DNA of 29,827 nt from Candidatus Segatella albertsiae (GCA_002451555.1 DKCU01000061.1:1-29827), one strand, 5' to 3'; positions 16,419-24,228 are shown, numbered from the stretch's first letter. A program made the numbers and translations. The notes: generated by a model not told the origin, from the sequence alone.

Positions 16419-16426
16419 CAAAGGTA
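16419..16426 (-). promoter_or_regulatory. -7 box of the pseudouridine synthase gene
   Basis: The minus strand reads TACCTTTG, a perfect TAnnTTTG, about 68 nt upstream of the ATG. No clear -33 element is seen. Confidence 0.6.
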
Positions 16427-16477
16427 ATGAAATATATCGGAATATGATGGGTATATTTCGGAAAAAACACGAGAATA

Positions 16478-16509
16478 TTTGCATAATCCATCAAAAAGCC
16501 TTACTTTTG
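16478..16509 (+). promoter_or_regulatory. promoter of the EamA permease gene
   Basis: TTTG (16478-16481), a 20-nt spacer and TACTTTTG (16502-16509) fit the Bacteroidota consensus. The ATG is about 84 nt further on. Confidence 0.75.
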
Positions 16510-16592
16510 CACCGAAAATGCCTCACCATTACAGATAAAAAGGCATATATTAGTAAATAAAGAGCTATACTTTAGCAAACAAAAAGGATAAT

Positions 16593-17489
16593 ATGTCAAC
16601 AAACAGCCATATATTTTACCATTTGGTAGCTTTCATAACAGTAGCGATATGGGGCACGACCTTCGTTTCGACCAAGGTCTTGATGCTCAACGGTCTTTCG
16701 CCAGCACAGATTTTCACATTACGATTCTGCATCGCATACGTACTGATGCTACTATTCTATCATCGTCGCATCTTTTCAGACTCATGGAAGGACGAAGGAA
16801 AGATGGCATTGCTGGGCATCACGGGCGGCTCGCTGTATTTCTTGACCGAGAACGAGTCGATGAACTTCACCACGACCACCAACACCTCGCTCATCGTATG
16901 CTCGTGCCCACTCTTTGCCACCTTGTTGGTAAGGTTGGTATATAGAGACACCAACCGTATCAATTTCGTTCAGATTTTGGGTTCTCTGTTGGCTTTCGTG
17001 GGAATGATTATCGTAGTGTTGAACGGACGATTTGTGTTGCATCTCTCGCCAGTGGGCGACGCCTTGGCATTCACGGCATGTATGTGTTGGGCAGTGTATT
17101 CGCTCCTGATGAAGTCGGTGACGGGGCGTTACAGCGCAGCGTTCATCACCAGGAAAGTTTTCTTTTATGGAGTCTTGACGATTATACCTTATTATATTAT
17201 AGTGCCAGGATTTCCACCACTCGACATCTTCACGAGACCTCAAGTGATAGGCAATCTACTCTTCCTTGGTTGCCTGGCCTCCATGATTTGTTTCTTGACA
17301 TGGAACTGGTGCATCTCCAAGTTGGGAACGGTAAAGGCGACCAACTGGGTATATTTCAATCCTATCACCACAATGATTTTTGCCTCGTGGGTACTTGATG
17401 AAAAAATCACGCTTTACTTCTTGGCAGGAGCTGCTTGCATCTTGATAGGAATGTATGTGGCAGACAAGAAGACCAAGGTGCAAGATTAG
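16593..17489 (+). CDS. EamA/DMT-family permease
   Basis: This 298-residue integral membrane protein is of the drug/metabolite transporter superfamily. About ten hydrophobic segments form two EamA repeats (about 10-145 and 155-290). Family features include AIWGTTFVSTKV in the first segment and the TETxALxFTTxTxxSLI-like stretch ENESMNFTTTTNTSLIV (84-100). It is likely to export or import a small metabolite across the inner membrane; the substrate cannot be told. The gene has its own promoter, and the start ATG at 16593 gives a normal N-terminus. It is convergent with ridA, with about 105 bp between the stops. Confidence 0.92.
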   Translation: MSTNSHIFYHLVAFITVAIWGTTFVSTKVLMLNGLSPAQIFTLRFCIAYVLMLLFYHRRIFSDSWKDEGKMALLGITGGSLYFLTENESMNFTTTTNTSLIVCSCPLFATLLVRLVYRDTNRINFVQILGSLLAFVGMIIVVLNGRFVLHLSPVGDALAFTACMCWAVYSLLMKSVTGRYSAAFITRKVFFYGVLTIIPYYIIVPGFPPLDIFTRPQVIGNLLFLGCLASMICFLTWNWCISKLGTVKATNWVYFNPITTMIFASWVLDEKITLYFLAGAACILIGMYVADKKTKVQD

Positions 17490-17526
17490 AAGAATATCCA
17501 TCGGCTTACGCAATCATATAAACAAA

Positions 17527-17566
17527 CAAAAAGCTCCAAACCCGGGGTGTTGCCCTAGGCTTGGAG
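17527..17566 (-). terminator. terminator of ridA
   Basis: CTCCAA (17534-17539) pairs with TTGGAG (17561-17566), with an inner GGG/CCC stem. On the minus strand a CTTTTTG tract follows, so it best serves ridA. It also lies 38 nt after the EamA permease stop. Confidence 0.75.
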
Positions 17567-17594
17567 TCGATTGGCCTTTTCTAGGCTCATGGGA

Positions 17595-17969
17595 TTACTT
17601 AGCAGCCAAAACCTCTACCTCGACGAGAGCACCCTTAGGTAACTTCTCAACAGCAACGGCAGAGCGAGCTGGATATGGCTGACTGAAGAACTCAGCATAC
17701 ACCTCGTTCATGGCAGCGAAGTCATCCATGCTATTGAGATAAACCGTAGTCTTGACCACATGAGAGAGGTCTGTGCCTGCAGCCTTCAAGATGTTTTGAG
17801 CATTGGTGAGGCTCTGACGAGTCTGTTCCTTGATGCCGCCCTCTACGAAATTACCTGTAGCTGGGTCGATAGGAATCTGACCTGATGCAAATACAAAACC
17901 ATTTACTTCGATAGCCTGGCTATATGGTCCGATAGCAGCAGGCGCATTGTCTGTGTGAATTGCGTTCAT
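17595..17969 (-). CDS. ridA: RidA family reactive imine deaminase
   Basis: RidA hydrolyses the reactive 2-aminoacrylate/imine intermediates made by PLP enzymes such as threonine or serine dehydratases. The 124-residue protein has the family segments GPYSQAIEVNGFVFASGQIP (14-33) and PARSAVAVEKLPKGALVEVE (100-119). Arg102 matches the catalytic arginine (Arg105 of E. coli), with the conserved Glu near 117-119. The length is standard. It is a single-gene unit on the minus strand about 2.4 kb from ilvA (threonine ammonia-lyase), a known source of its substrate. Expression with ilvA is not implied by the layout. Confidence 0.96.
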   Translation of the reverse strand: MNAIHTDNAPAAIGPYSQAIEVNGFVFASGQIPIDPATGNFVEGGIKEQTRQSLTNAQNILKAAGTDLSHVVKTTVYLNSMDDFAAMNEVYAEFFSQPYPARSAVAVEKLPKGALVEVEVLAAK

Positions 17970-18058
17970 TGTTTTTTCTCCTTATTTTAATGACGTTTAA
18001 TTGTTCCAAAAATCGTTTATTCCTTGGTTGTAAATACCCTTTTATTCCAATTTTAGCG

Positions 18059-18066
18059 CAAAATTA
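18059..18066 (-). promoter_or_regulatory. -7 box of ridA
   Basis: TAATTTTG on the minus strand lies about 90 nt before the ridA ATG. The -33 is not recognisable. Confidence 0.45.
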
Positions 18067-18089
18067 CATATAATTATTGAAAAAGATAC

Positions 18090-18118
18090 TTGTTTTGTGC
18101 TAAAAATACTTACCTTTG
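18090..18118 (+). promoter_or_regulatory. promoter of the heparinase-type gene
   Basis: TTG at 18090-18092, an 18-nt spacer and TACCTTTG (18111-18118) are present. Its position rules out an upstream GTG start at 18097 and predicts a leader of about 115 nt. Confidence 0.7.
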
Positions 18119-18240
18119 CAAAAGAATTTGTTTTTCCATATACATTTCCGGATGCACTAAGGATTTATTTCTTTGCATCAGGAATGCTTGGAGAAACCAA
18201 CAAGACTTATATATCAACAACAAATCAACCTAAAAGTAAA

Positions 18241-20262
18241 ATGAATACATTACTATGTATCAAAAGTCAACTGCTCAAACATCTCATGTTTGTCTGCATG
18301 CTATTTTTCTTTCTGGCAGCGAAAGCCCAGGATGCGTTCACACCTTTTCCTAAAGCAAGCGATGAGTTTTGGCGCAAGCAAATACCGAAGGAAATGCGCA
18401 ACGACTACATCCGTTTGGGCAATCTATATGTTAACAAGCCATGGAATGCCATTCCTAACTCCGTATTTTCAGAGTTTCGCATCAATGGTAACAGAACCAA
18501 CTATGAGAATCAGAATTTTGACATCCGCAAGCAATTTGCTTGTTTGGTGATGGCGGAAATCATGCAGCATCGCGGTCGTTTCCTACCATCCATCTGCAAG
18601 GGACTGCATTACTTCATCGAGAAAGAAGCCTGGTGGGGAATACCTGCCCATTATCCCAAGGATCATCCGGAGCGAGACTTGCAACCCGTCGATCTATTCA
18701 ATGCCGAAACCTCCAGTATGCTAGCCTGGACTCTCTATATGTTGGAAGATGACATCAAGCAAGCCGAAACTGGTTTGACCGACAGCGTGAGAAGCGAAAT
18801 CGAACGCCGTTTTCTCAATCCGACCTTGTACAACAAGCAAGGATGGAAGAACAACGCCAACAACTGGAACACATGGATTACAAGCAACTGGCTGGAGACT
18901 GCCCTGATTTGCGAAACTGACGAAAAGAAGCTAAGCGATGCCATCGGTGGTGTTCGCCAAGACCTTCGTACCTTTCTGAAAGGCTATCCTGACGATGGTG
19001 GTTGCGAGGAAGGAGTTGGCTATTGGGATAGAGCGGGAGCTTCCTTCTTCGAGTCATTATACTTCATGGACATCGCATCGAAGGGGAAGACAAAAGACGC
19101 TGACATCTCTGAGTTCCAAACTTCAAAAACAAGTAAGAAAGTAGAAGCAATGGGCAAATTTATCACCACGATGCACATCAACGACCTTACTTTTGTCAAT
19201 TTCTCTGATGCCCAGGCTAAGAATGTTCCCAACATCAACATCTTGTTTCCGTATGGAGCCTACTTGAAAGACGAAGGCATGATGCAGCTGGCTGCATACA
19301 TCGGAAAGAAATATCAATATTTCACCAAGCCTTCCACGCTGTTCCTTCAGTCTGGCAACTATCCTACCCTTGGCAGAGAGCTGACACTATTGTCCATGCT
19401 CCCTCAACTGAAGAAAACGGAACCAGCACAAACACAGACAAAGGATACTTATCTCGCCAACTCGCAAGTAATGGTGGCAAGCGACGATGAATGGTTTATT
19501 GCCGGAAAAGGAGGCAACAATGCGGAAAGCCACAACCACAACGACGTCGGCAACTTTATGATTTACCACTACAACCAGCCTGTCATCATCGACTTAGGGC
19601 GTGACACCTATACCTCACAGACTTTCAGCAACCGCCGATACGAGATGATGAACAATCGTTCTTCGTACCACAATGTACCGATCATCAACGGCATGGAGCA
19701 AAAGGACGGAAGAAAATACCGAGCACAAAATGTATCTCATATACAGAACGACTCCATCTCTTCCCTGCTACTCAACATAGAAAAGGCATATCCTGACGAG
19801 GCTCACGTCGACAATTGGCAGAGAATCATTGCCCTGAACAGAAGAACAAACAAGATAGAAATTACAGAACAATACAAACTTGACTCTCTACAGATAGAGA
19901 AAGACCGACTGAACGGTGAGGTGTTCGACAATCGTCTCACCTTGATGGCTTTCGGCAAGCCAACCCTTCAGTCTCCCGGTAAGATTCTGCTACAAGACGG
20001 ACAGGTATGCTTGTCTTTCAACACCCAATACCTCACCTCGTTCATTGAGAAGGTAGAGATGCCTAACGGAATCATGAAGACCGAATGGCAAGACAATGTA
20101 TATCGTATCATCCTTCGTCTCAACGACAATTATCCAAAGGCAAAGTTTACCTATCTATTTGAAACGGTGGAGACAGCCAAGGCAAATACAAGTGATGTCA
20201 AGACAACAAATAGTAAAAAGAAAAGAAAAGCGAAAGGAAAAATGAGCCGAAAAAGAAGATGA
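18241..20262 (+). CDS. secreted heparinase II/III-type protein (putative polysaccharide lyase)
   Basis: This 673-residue protein has a signal peptide (about 1-29, ending AKAQ). Its alpha/alpha-toroid domain carries NNWNTW (207-212) and GCEEGVGYW (254-262). A C-terminal beta-sandwich heparinase II/III domain begins near 405 with SHNHNDVGNF (430-439). These are the conserved blocks of lyases acting on uronic-acid polysaccharides (heparinase, alginate and related PL families). The exact substrate is not predictable, and members without lyase activity exist. The start ATG at 18241 follows the promoter and opens directly into the signal peptide. The protein ends in a strongly basic tail (KKKRKAKGKMSRKRR). 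It is convergent with ilvA across a shared hairpin. Confidence 0.85.
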   Translation: MNTLLCIKSQLLKHLMFVCMLFFFLAAKAQDAFTPFPKASDEFWRKQIPKEMRNDYIRLGNLYVNKPWNAIPNSVFSEFRINGNRTNYENQNFDIRKQFACLVMAEIMQHRGRFLPSICKGLHYFIEKEAWWGIPAHYPKDHPERDLQPVDLFNAETSSMLAWTLYMLEDDIKQAETGLTDSVRSEIERRFLNPTLYNKQGWKNNANNWNTWITSNWLETALICETDEKKLSDAIGGVRQDLRTFLKGYPDDGGCEEGVGYWDRAGASFFESLYFMDIASKGKTKDADISEFQTSKTSKKVEAMGKFITTMHINDLTFVNFSDAQAKNVPNINILFPYGAYLKDEGMMQLAAYIGKKYQYFTKPSTLFLQSGNYPTLGRELTLLSMLPQLKKTEPAQTQTKDTYLANSQVMVASDDEWFIAGKGGNNAESHNHNDVGNFMIYHYNQPVIIDLGRDTYTSQTFSNRRYEMMNNRSSYHNVPIINGMEQKDGRKYRAQNVSHIQNDSISSLLLNIEKAYPDEAHVDNWQRIIALNRRTNKIEITEQYKLDSLQIEKDRLNGEVFDNRLTLMAFGKPTLQSPGKILLQDGQVCLSFNTQYLTSFIEKVEMPNGIMKTEWQDNVYRIILRLNDNYPKAKFTYLFETVETAKANTSDVKTTNSKKKRKAKGKMSRKRR

Positions 20263-20292
20263 TAGGAAGACGACAAGCATCGTCCAAAACAA

Positions 20293-20339
20293 AAAAAAGC
20301 TCGCAAGACAACCCATAGGGGAGTCTTGCGAGCTTTTTT
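20293..20339. terminator. bidirectional terminator, heparinase-type gene and ilvA
   Basis: Perfect 17-bp arms (20293-20309 and 20323-20339) around a 13-nt loop carry an A run on the left and a T run on the right. This is a textbook terminator for both convergent genes. Confidence 0.95.
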
Positions 20340-20378
20340 ACTTACTATCGTAAATTCTGAATTAAGAATCTATCATGG

Positions 20379-21578
20379 TTACACAATATAAAGATGGAAA
20401 CCCTTAGCCTCCAGGGCTTCCTTGATTTCCTTGACATGTGCCTCGTCTCTTGTTTCCATCGTCAATCGGAGCACGCAGGCGTTGACCTTCTGACGATTGG
20501 CAGAACGGTCATGATGCACACCCGTGATATTTCCGCCCAGTCCAGCGATGACAGAACATACCTCAACGAGCTCACCAGGTTTGTCATCCAACTCCATTTC
20601 GATGGTACAGAGGCGACCACTCTTGGCAAGACCTCGGGTAATGACGCGGTTCAGGATCGTCACATCGATGTTACCACCACTCACGATGCAAATGGTCTTC
20701 TTACCTTTGACAGGCACCTTGTTGTACATGACGGCAGCCACACTGGCAGCACCAGCACCCTCAGCCACCACTTTCTCGCTTTCCAAGAGTTTGAGGATGG
20801 CAGCACAAATCTCATCCTCGCTCACGGTCACGATATCATCCACATAGTTGGAACAAGTCTCAAATGTAATCTTTCCTGGTTCCTTCACAGCAATACCATC
20901 AGCCACGGTAGCCACTGATGGCAGTTTTTCCTGCTTGTGGTCATGAAGGCTCTGCACCATACTTGCAGCGCCCTCAGCCTGAACGCCATACACCTTGACG
21001 GCTGGATTCAAGGACTTGATGGCAAAGGCTACGCCAGAAATCAATCCGCCACCACCGACAGGCACAACGACAGCCTCTACGTCAGGAAGTTGGTCAAGGA
21101 TTTCCAGTCCAATCGTGCCTTGTCCAGCGATAACATTCTCATCATCAAACGGATGCACGAAAGTATAACCATGCTCATCCTTCAACTGCAGGGCTTTCTG
21201 GTAAGCATCATCATAGACACCCGGAACGAGGCAGACCTGAGCACCGAGTCGTTTGGTGGCCTCAACCTTGGAGATAGGAGCACCCTCTGGCAAACAGATG
21301 AGGCTCTTCACGCCCATGGCAGTAGCTCCAAGAGCCACGCCCTGTGCATGATTGCCAGCCGAACAAGCTATCACACCCTTTGCCTTTTCCTCTTCTGTAA
21401 GTTGAGAAATCTTATAATAAGCTCCACGGATTTTAAAAGAACCAGTCTTCTGCAAGCACTCAGGCTTGAGATAAACATCACTCTCAGGATTGATTCTTGG
21501 AGTATGAACCAACTCTGTCTTTCTGATTACCTTGCTCAGCACAAAGCGAGCTTTGTAAAAATTGTCAAGTTGTAACAT
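20379..21578 (-). CDS. ilvA: threonine ammonia-lyase (threonine dehydratase) with ACT domain
   Basis: This PLP enzyme deaminates threonine to 2-oxobutanoate, the first step toward isoleucine. The 399-residue protein has the PLP lysine in KTGSFKIRGA (Lys49), SAGNHAQG (73-80) and the phosphate-binding GGGG (175-178). One ACT-like regulatory domain occupies about 325-399 (ELDDKPGELVEV onward). This is the short form with a single C-terminal ACT domain. Allosteric control by amino acids is likely but not visible. It lies 103 bp downstream of trmO on the same strand and may be co-transcribed with it; no separate promoter box was found in that gap. Confidence 0.95.
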   Translation of the reverse strand: MLQLDNFYKARFVLSKVIRKTELVHTPRINPESDVYLKPECLQKTGSFKIRGAYYKISQLTEEEKAKGVIACSAGNHAQGVALGATAMGVKSLICLPEGAPISKVEATKRLGAQVCLVPGVYDDAYQKALQLKDEHGYTFVHPFDDENVIAGQGTIGLEILDQLPDVEAVVVPVGGGGLISGVAFAIKSLNPAVKVYGVQAEGAASMVQSLHDHKQEKLPSVATVADGIAVKEPGKITFETCSNYVDDIVTVSEDEICAAILKLLESEKVVAEGAGAASVAAVMYNKVPVKGKKTICIVSGGNIDVTILNRVITRGLAKSGRLCTIEMELDDKPGELVEVCSVIAGLGGNITGVHHDRSANRQKVNACVLRLTMETRDEAHVKEIKEALEAKGFHLYIV

Positions 21579-21681
21579 AACTGCTGATATAACTTATTTT
21601 TATCGTTTATTTTATGTCTATTATCTTTTCTATCATTGTTTGAAACATATTTTCTAACCTCTTTCCACCGGAACCATCCGT

Positions 21682-22362
21682 CTATTTCTCGACGGTAACT
21701 ATCCCCTCTTTTACCCTGAAATGAATATCCAATCCCTCGTATGGCATACCATACACCTTATCAGGATTTTTCTGATAGTGGGGACGAGGGTCTTGGGCCA
21801 AGACATCCTTGAGTACTTCCAACTTATCCATACTCAGTCCCTGTTCCAACAGATAAGTTCGAACATCATCTGGAACATCGACCTCCAACCTATTCCATTT
21901 CCTCTCATCCACAAAACCACTACGAGCATCGGGATGACTATCCGCATAGACCACATAGGGTTTGATGTCATATATCGGAGTACCATCCATCAAGTCGGCT
22001 CCCTTCACATGAATGACAGGACCAAGCTTACTCTCCCACTCCACACGTGAAAGTCGCACAGAAGACAATCCGATACGGTTGGGGCGAAAGGGACTGCGAG
22101 TGGCGAACACCCCAAGCTTTTCGTTACCCCCCAACACCGGAGGACGAACGACAGGACTATTCGCTTGGTGTCGGTTGGCAGAAAATTCCCAAACCAACCA
22201 CAAGTAATCAAAGCCTTCTATCCCCCTGAGAGCATCAGAATTTCTAAACTCTGGCTCAAAGACAATCTGCCCTTCCAACCCAGCAACGAGTCCGGCTTGC
22301 TTCGGTATGCCAAACTTGCTGGTAAAAGGTGAACGAAATCTCGCTATCGGTCTTATTTCCAT
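21682..22362 (-). CDS. trmO: tRNA t6A37 N6-methyltransferase TrmO (TsaA/YaeB family)
   Basis: TrmO methylates N6-threonylcarbamoyladenosine at position 37 of tRNAs that read ACN codons, using S-adenosylmethionine. The 226-residue protein begins with the TsaA-like beta-barrel PIARFRSPFTSKFGIPKQAG (5-24). It contains the SAM/tRNA-site segments WEFSANRH (58-65) and RSPFRPNRIGLSSVRL (89-104), then DLKPY-like IKPYVVYAD. The C-terminal part (about 150-226) is the small family-specific domain with QDPRPHYQ. The length is typical. It lies on the minus strand, divergent from thyX, with a tandem-repeat array in between, and is followed by ilvA. Confidence 0.94.
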   Translation of the reverse strand: MEIRPIARFRSPFTSKFGIPKQAGLVAGLEGQIVFEPEFRNSDALRGIEGFDYLWLVWEFSANRHQANSPVVRPPVLGGNEKLGVFATRSPFRPNRIGLSSVRLSRVEWESKLGPVIHVKGADLMDGTPIYDIKPYVVYADSHPDARSGFVDERKWNRLEVDVPDDVRTYLLEQGLSMDKLEVLKDVLAQDPRPHYQKNPDKVYGMPYEGLDIHFRVKEGIVTVEK

Positions 22363-22432
22363 TTTAATTTTTCTCTAATAATTCCACAGCATGCCATGGG
22401 AAGTCTCATTATCTTATATTCATAGATAAATC

Positions 22433-22498
22433 CTATACCTTATTATATATAGTTTCTATACCTTATTATATATAGTTTCTATACCTTATTAAATATAG
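22433..22498. repeat. 3 x 23 bp tandem repeat between trmO and thyX
   Basis: The unit CTATACCTTATTATATATAGTTT occurs at 22433-22455, 22456-22478 and, slightly changed, from 22479. Each unit has its own dyad (CTATA...TATAG). The array lies in the divergent intergenic region, about 25 bp upstream of the thyX -33 element. It is too AT-rich and has no spacers, so it is not a CRISPR. A regulatory or structural role is possible. Confidence 0.9.
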
Positions 22499-22521
22499 AA
22501 CGCAAAAACAAAAGATTTTAT

Positions 22522-22552
22522 TTTGTTTTATCCATAAAATAATGTACCTTTG
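22522..22552 (+). promoter_or_regulatory. promoter of thyX
   Basis: TTTG (22522-22525), 19 nt and TACCTTTG (22545-22552) make a perfect consensus promoter. It lies over an upstream in-frame ATG at 22542 and so settles the thyX start at 22578. Confidence 0.85.
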
Positions 22553-22577
22553 CAATCAAAATAAAAATAAAAGAACA

Positions 22578-23459
22578 ATGAAGATTCAAAATCCAGAGTA
22601 CGAAATATGGTTGCAAAAACCAGGTGAGCTCGGTATCTATCAGCAGATAGAGCGAGCAGGAAGAGTATGTTACAAGAGTGAGAACAACACAACGGAGGAC
22701 TCAGCAAAGCCCTTTGTCGGTCGCATGATAGAAAACGAACATTTCGCGATGCTCGAACACGGCACTGTATATCTAGTTTGTGAGCACAACACCCTAACCC
22801 ATTATGCCACCAACAAGTTTTCTCGCGTCAACACCCTAGACGGCAAGGACTACATCACCACCAATCTGCGTGTATTGGCAGAGAACAAATGGCTAGACGA
22901 CTTGAAGTTCTTGACAGATTACGAGGAAGGCAAGCACGAACTGCGCATCACCGTTCATTTCACCACACAGATTGCCATCACACGTGAGTACAATCGCCAT
23001 CGCGCCAATTCCATGGCAGAGCAAAGCACTAGATACTGCAACTATACCAAGAACAAGTTTGGTAGCGAGATTACAGTAAATCTTCCTACTTGGGTAAAAG
23101 ACAAAGCCAAGTTTGATGCCACAGAAGAGACAAACGCCGAGCACTTCGTAGAACTCTGCGAAGATGTTGCCAACAATGAAACGGAAGACTGGACGATACT
23201 AGACAGTTGGTTGTTCGCCAACCAAGCAGCCGAGTTTGCCTACATGAAACTGATAGCAGCAGGATGCAAGCCACAAGAGGCACGTGTCATCCTACCATTG
23301 GATTGCAACACAGAGCTCGTCCATACAGCCTTTGTCAGTGACTGGAAGCATTTCTTCGATCTCCGTGCGAAAGGAACGACCGGCGCACCTCACCCAGATG
23401 CCAAGGTATTGGCAGAGCCTTTGATGGAAGAATTCAAGGAAAAAGGTTATATAAAGTAA
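22578..23459 (+). CDS. thyX: FAD-dependent thymidylate synthase ThyX
   Basis: ThyX makes dTMP from dUMP with methylene-tetrahydrofolate and FAD/NADPH, replacing ThyA. The 293-residue protein contains the signature RHRxxSxxxxSxR as RHRANSMAEQSTR (140-152) and the downstream Arg/Gln substrate region EARVILPLDCNTEL. The start ATG at 22578 is chosen because an upstream in-frame ATG lies inside the promoter. It is monocistronic on the plus strand, divergent from trmO. It is the last core gene before the tRNA-Ser integration site. Confidence 0.96.
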   Translation: MKIQNPEYEIWLQKPGELGIYQQIERAGRVCYKSENNTTEDSAKPFVGRMIENEHFAMLEHGTVYLVCEHNTLTHYATNKFSRVNTLDGKDYITTNLRVLAENKWLDDLKFLTDYEEGKHELRITVHFTTQIAITREYNRHRANSMAEQSTRYCNYTKNKFGSEITVNLPTWVKDKAKFDATEETNAEHFVELCEDVANNETEDWTILDSWLFANQAAEFAYMKLIAAGCKPQEARVILPLDCNTELVHTAFVSDWKHFFDLRAKGTTGAPHPDAKVLAEPLMEEFKEKGYIK

Positions 23460-23530
23460 ATAAAACAGAAAAAATCACATTAAAAATGCAGATTTTCGAT
23501 TTTTTAGACATTACCTATTAAATAATTCTG

Positions 23531-23605
23531 TATTTTTGCAATGTGTTTTTCATAGTATTAGATTTAAGGTTATCAAGGTTGGGGCTGCAGCGGCAGCCCT
23601 TTTTT
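23531..23605 (+). ncRNA. candidate small RNA (promoter box to terminator)
   Basis: TATTTTTG (23531-23538) fits the -7 element. About 45 nt downstream a strong intrinsic terminator follows: GGGCTGC/GCAGCCC with AGCG loop at 23582-23599 and T7 at 23599-23605 region. No coding frame of note lies between them, and thyX ended 70 nt earlier. The transcript would be about 60 nt. No -33 TTTG is seen, so it could instead be a distant thyX terminator with a chance -7 box. The rest of the gap 23460-23787 is gene-free apart from the tRNA-Ser promoter. Confidence 0.4.
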
Positions 23606-23710
23606 ATGCTCTTTAGTAAGGTTTCATATGCCATAATCCCTCTACAAGTGGGCTTATTAGTGCATAAAATGCACTTTTTTGAAGAAAAATCAAAAAAAGT
23701 TCAGAAAATA

Positions 23711-23742
23711 TTTGGTGGAACCAGAAAATAGTAGTACCTTTG
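23711..23742 (+). promoter_or_regulatory. promoter of tRNA-Ser
   Basis: TTTG (23711-23714), 20 nt and TACCTTTG (23735-23742) lie 45 nt upstream of the mature tRNA. Confidence 0.8.
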
Positions 23743-23787
23743 CAACCGCTTAAGAAAACCAAGCTATAGTCAACATCCAGATTGAAT

Positions 23788-23872
23788 GGAGAGATGGTAG
23801 AGTGGTCGATTACAACGGTCTTGAAAACCGTCGTACCGAGAGGTACCGGGGGTTCGAATCCCTCTCTCTCCG
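23788..23872 (+). tRNA. tRNA-Ser (TGA), integration target
   Basis: The 85-nt type II tRNA has acceptor arms GGAGAGA/TCTCTCC with discriminator G, anticodon stem ACGGT/ACCGT closing CTTGAAA (anticodon TGA), a long variable arm (GTACCGAGAGGTACC region) and T-loop TTCGAAT. CCA is not encoded. Its 3' 20 nt (from 23853) and its terminator are duplicated at 28453, so it is the attachment site of the downstream element and has been kept intact. Confidence 0.97.
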
Positions 23873-23916
23873 CAAGAGCCTTCTGAAAGAAATTTCAGAA
23901 GGCTTTTTTCATTTAC
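23853..23916 (+). repeat. left attachment repeat (tRNA 3' end + terminator)
   Basis: It starts in the T-loop of tRNA-Ser (TTCGAATCCC) and runs through the tRNA terminator to ATTTAC. It is identical over 64 bp to 28453-28516; the base before differs (G versus T), which marks the left limit. A further 35 bp (23957-23991) is identical to 28555-28589. Confidence 0.9.
23878..23909 (+). terminator. terminator of tRNA-Ser
   Basis: An 11-bp stem GCCTTCTGAAA/TTTCAGAAGGC with GAAA loop is followed by six T residues. An identical copy exists at 28478-28509 in the right attachment repeat. Confidence 0.92.
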
Positions 23917-23970
23917 AACTCTAAGTTTTATCCTACTTCATTTCACATAGTTTTAACTGATAGTTGAATT

Positions 23971-24028
23971 TCATCGGTCATGACCGATGAATTGGATTCC
24001 TGCAAATCGTCCGTCGTGACGGACGATT
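23971..24028. repeat. pair of palindromes after tRNA-Ser
   Basis: TCATCGGTCATGACCGATGA (23971-23990) is a perfect 20-bp palindrome. AATCGTCCGTC/GACGGACGATT (24005-24015, 24018-24028) has perfect 11-bp arms with a 2-nt centre. The same pair in the same order, with altered but mostly self-complementary sequence, follows the right attachment copy at 28569-28627. They could be protein-binding or recombination sites. Confidence 0.9.
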
Positions 24029-24174
24029 CTAATATTATCATAAGCCCTCATGACATATTATTACAACTCAACAATAAGACGCTTGATTATATAAAACTCA
24101 TTTTGTCAATAATAGAAAAATATGCGATAAAACAGATGCTTAATCAACAAAAATACCCGAAAGTAATCTCTTAA
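23980..24174 (+). CDS. possible small ORF, 64 aa, unknown
   Basis: The frame starts inside the first palindrome (MTDELDSCKSSVVTDDSN) and continues as a hydrophobic/amphipathic stretch LDYIKLILSIIEKYAIKQML (36-55). The corresponding frame after the right palindrome pair reads MTDEIAFFNSSVTTDEFDSL and stops. The two align without gaps over 18 codons, but the palindromes themselves may cause this. No promoter is placed well for it, and its 3' end overlaps the operator repeats of the Fic gene. I do not recognise the product and it may not be a gene. Confidence 0.25.
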   Translation: MTDELDSCKSSVVTDDSNIIISPHDILLQLNNKTLDYIKLILSIIEKYAIKQMLNQQKYPKVIS

Positions 24175-24217
24175 TCGACAAAAATACCCAAAAACATTCT
24201 TCTTAATCGACAAAAAT
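24139..24217 (+). promoter_or_regulatory. three phased direct repeats, likely operator of the Fic gene
   Basis: CTTAATCRACAAAAATACCC-like units begin at 24139, 24170 and 24202 (spacing 31 and 32 bp, about three helical turns). The third unit, CTTAATCGACAAAAAT, lies just upstream of the -7 box at 24221. All are on one DNA face, in the same orientation, directly ahead of a gene whose product has an AbiEi-like DNA-binding N-terminus. Autoregulation is the natural inference. Confidence 0.75.
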
Positions 24218-24220
24218 GCT

Positions 24221-24228
24221 TATTTTTG
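24221..24228 (+). promoter_or_regulatory. -7 box of the Fic gene
   Basis: TATTTTTG fits TAnnTTTG. It places the transcript start after the TTG at 24226 and so supports the ATG at 24256. The -33 region is occupied by the operator repeats. Confidence 0.65.

Noticed and set aside
18097..18240. N-terminal extension of the heparinase-type protein from GTG
   Set aside because: The promoter -7 box lies inside it and a good signal peptide begins only at the ATG 18241.
22433..22498. Possible CRISPR array
   Set aside because: Units are adjacent with no spacers, only 23 bp and very AT-rich; no cas genes are nearby.
23980..24030. Conserved peptide MTDE...SSV.TD shared by both palindrome pairs
   Set aside because: The ungapped match is expected because the palindromes are similar in sequence and spacing; no independent evidence of translation.
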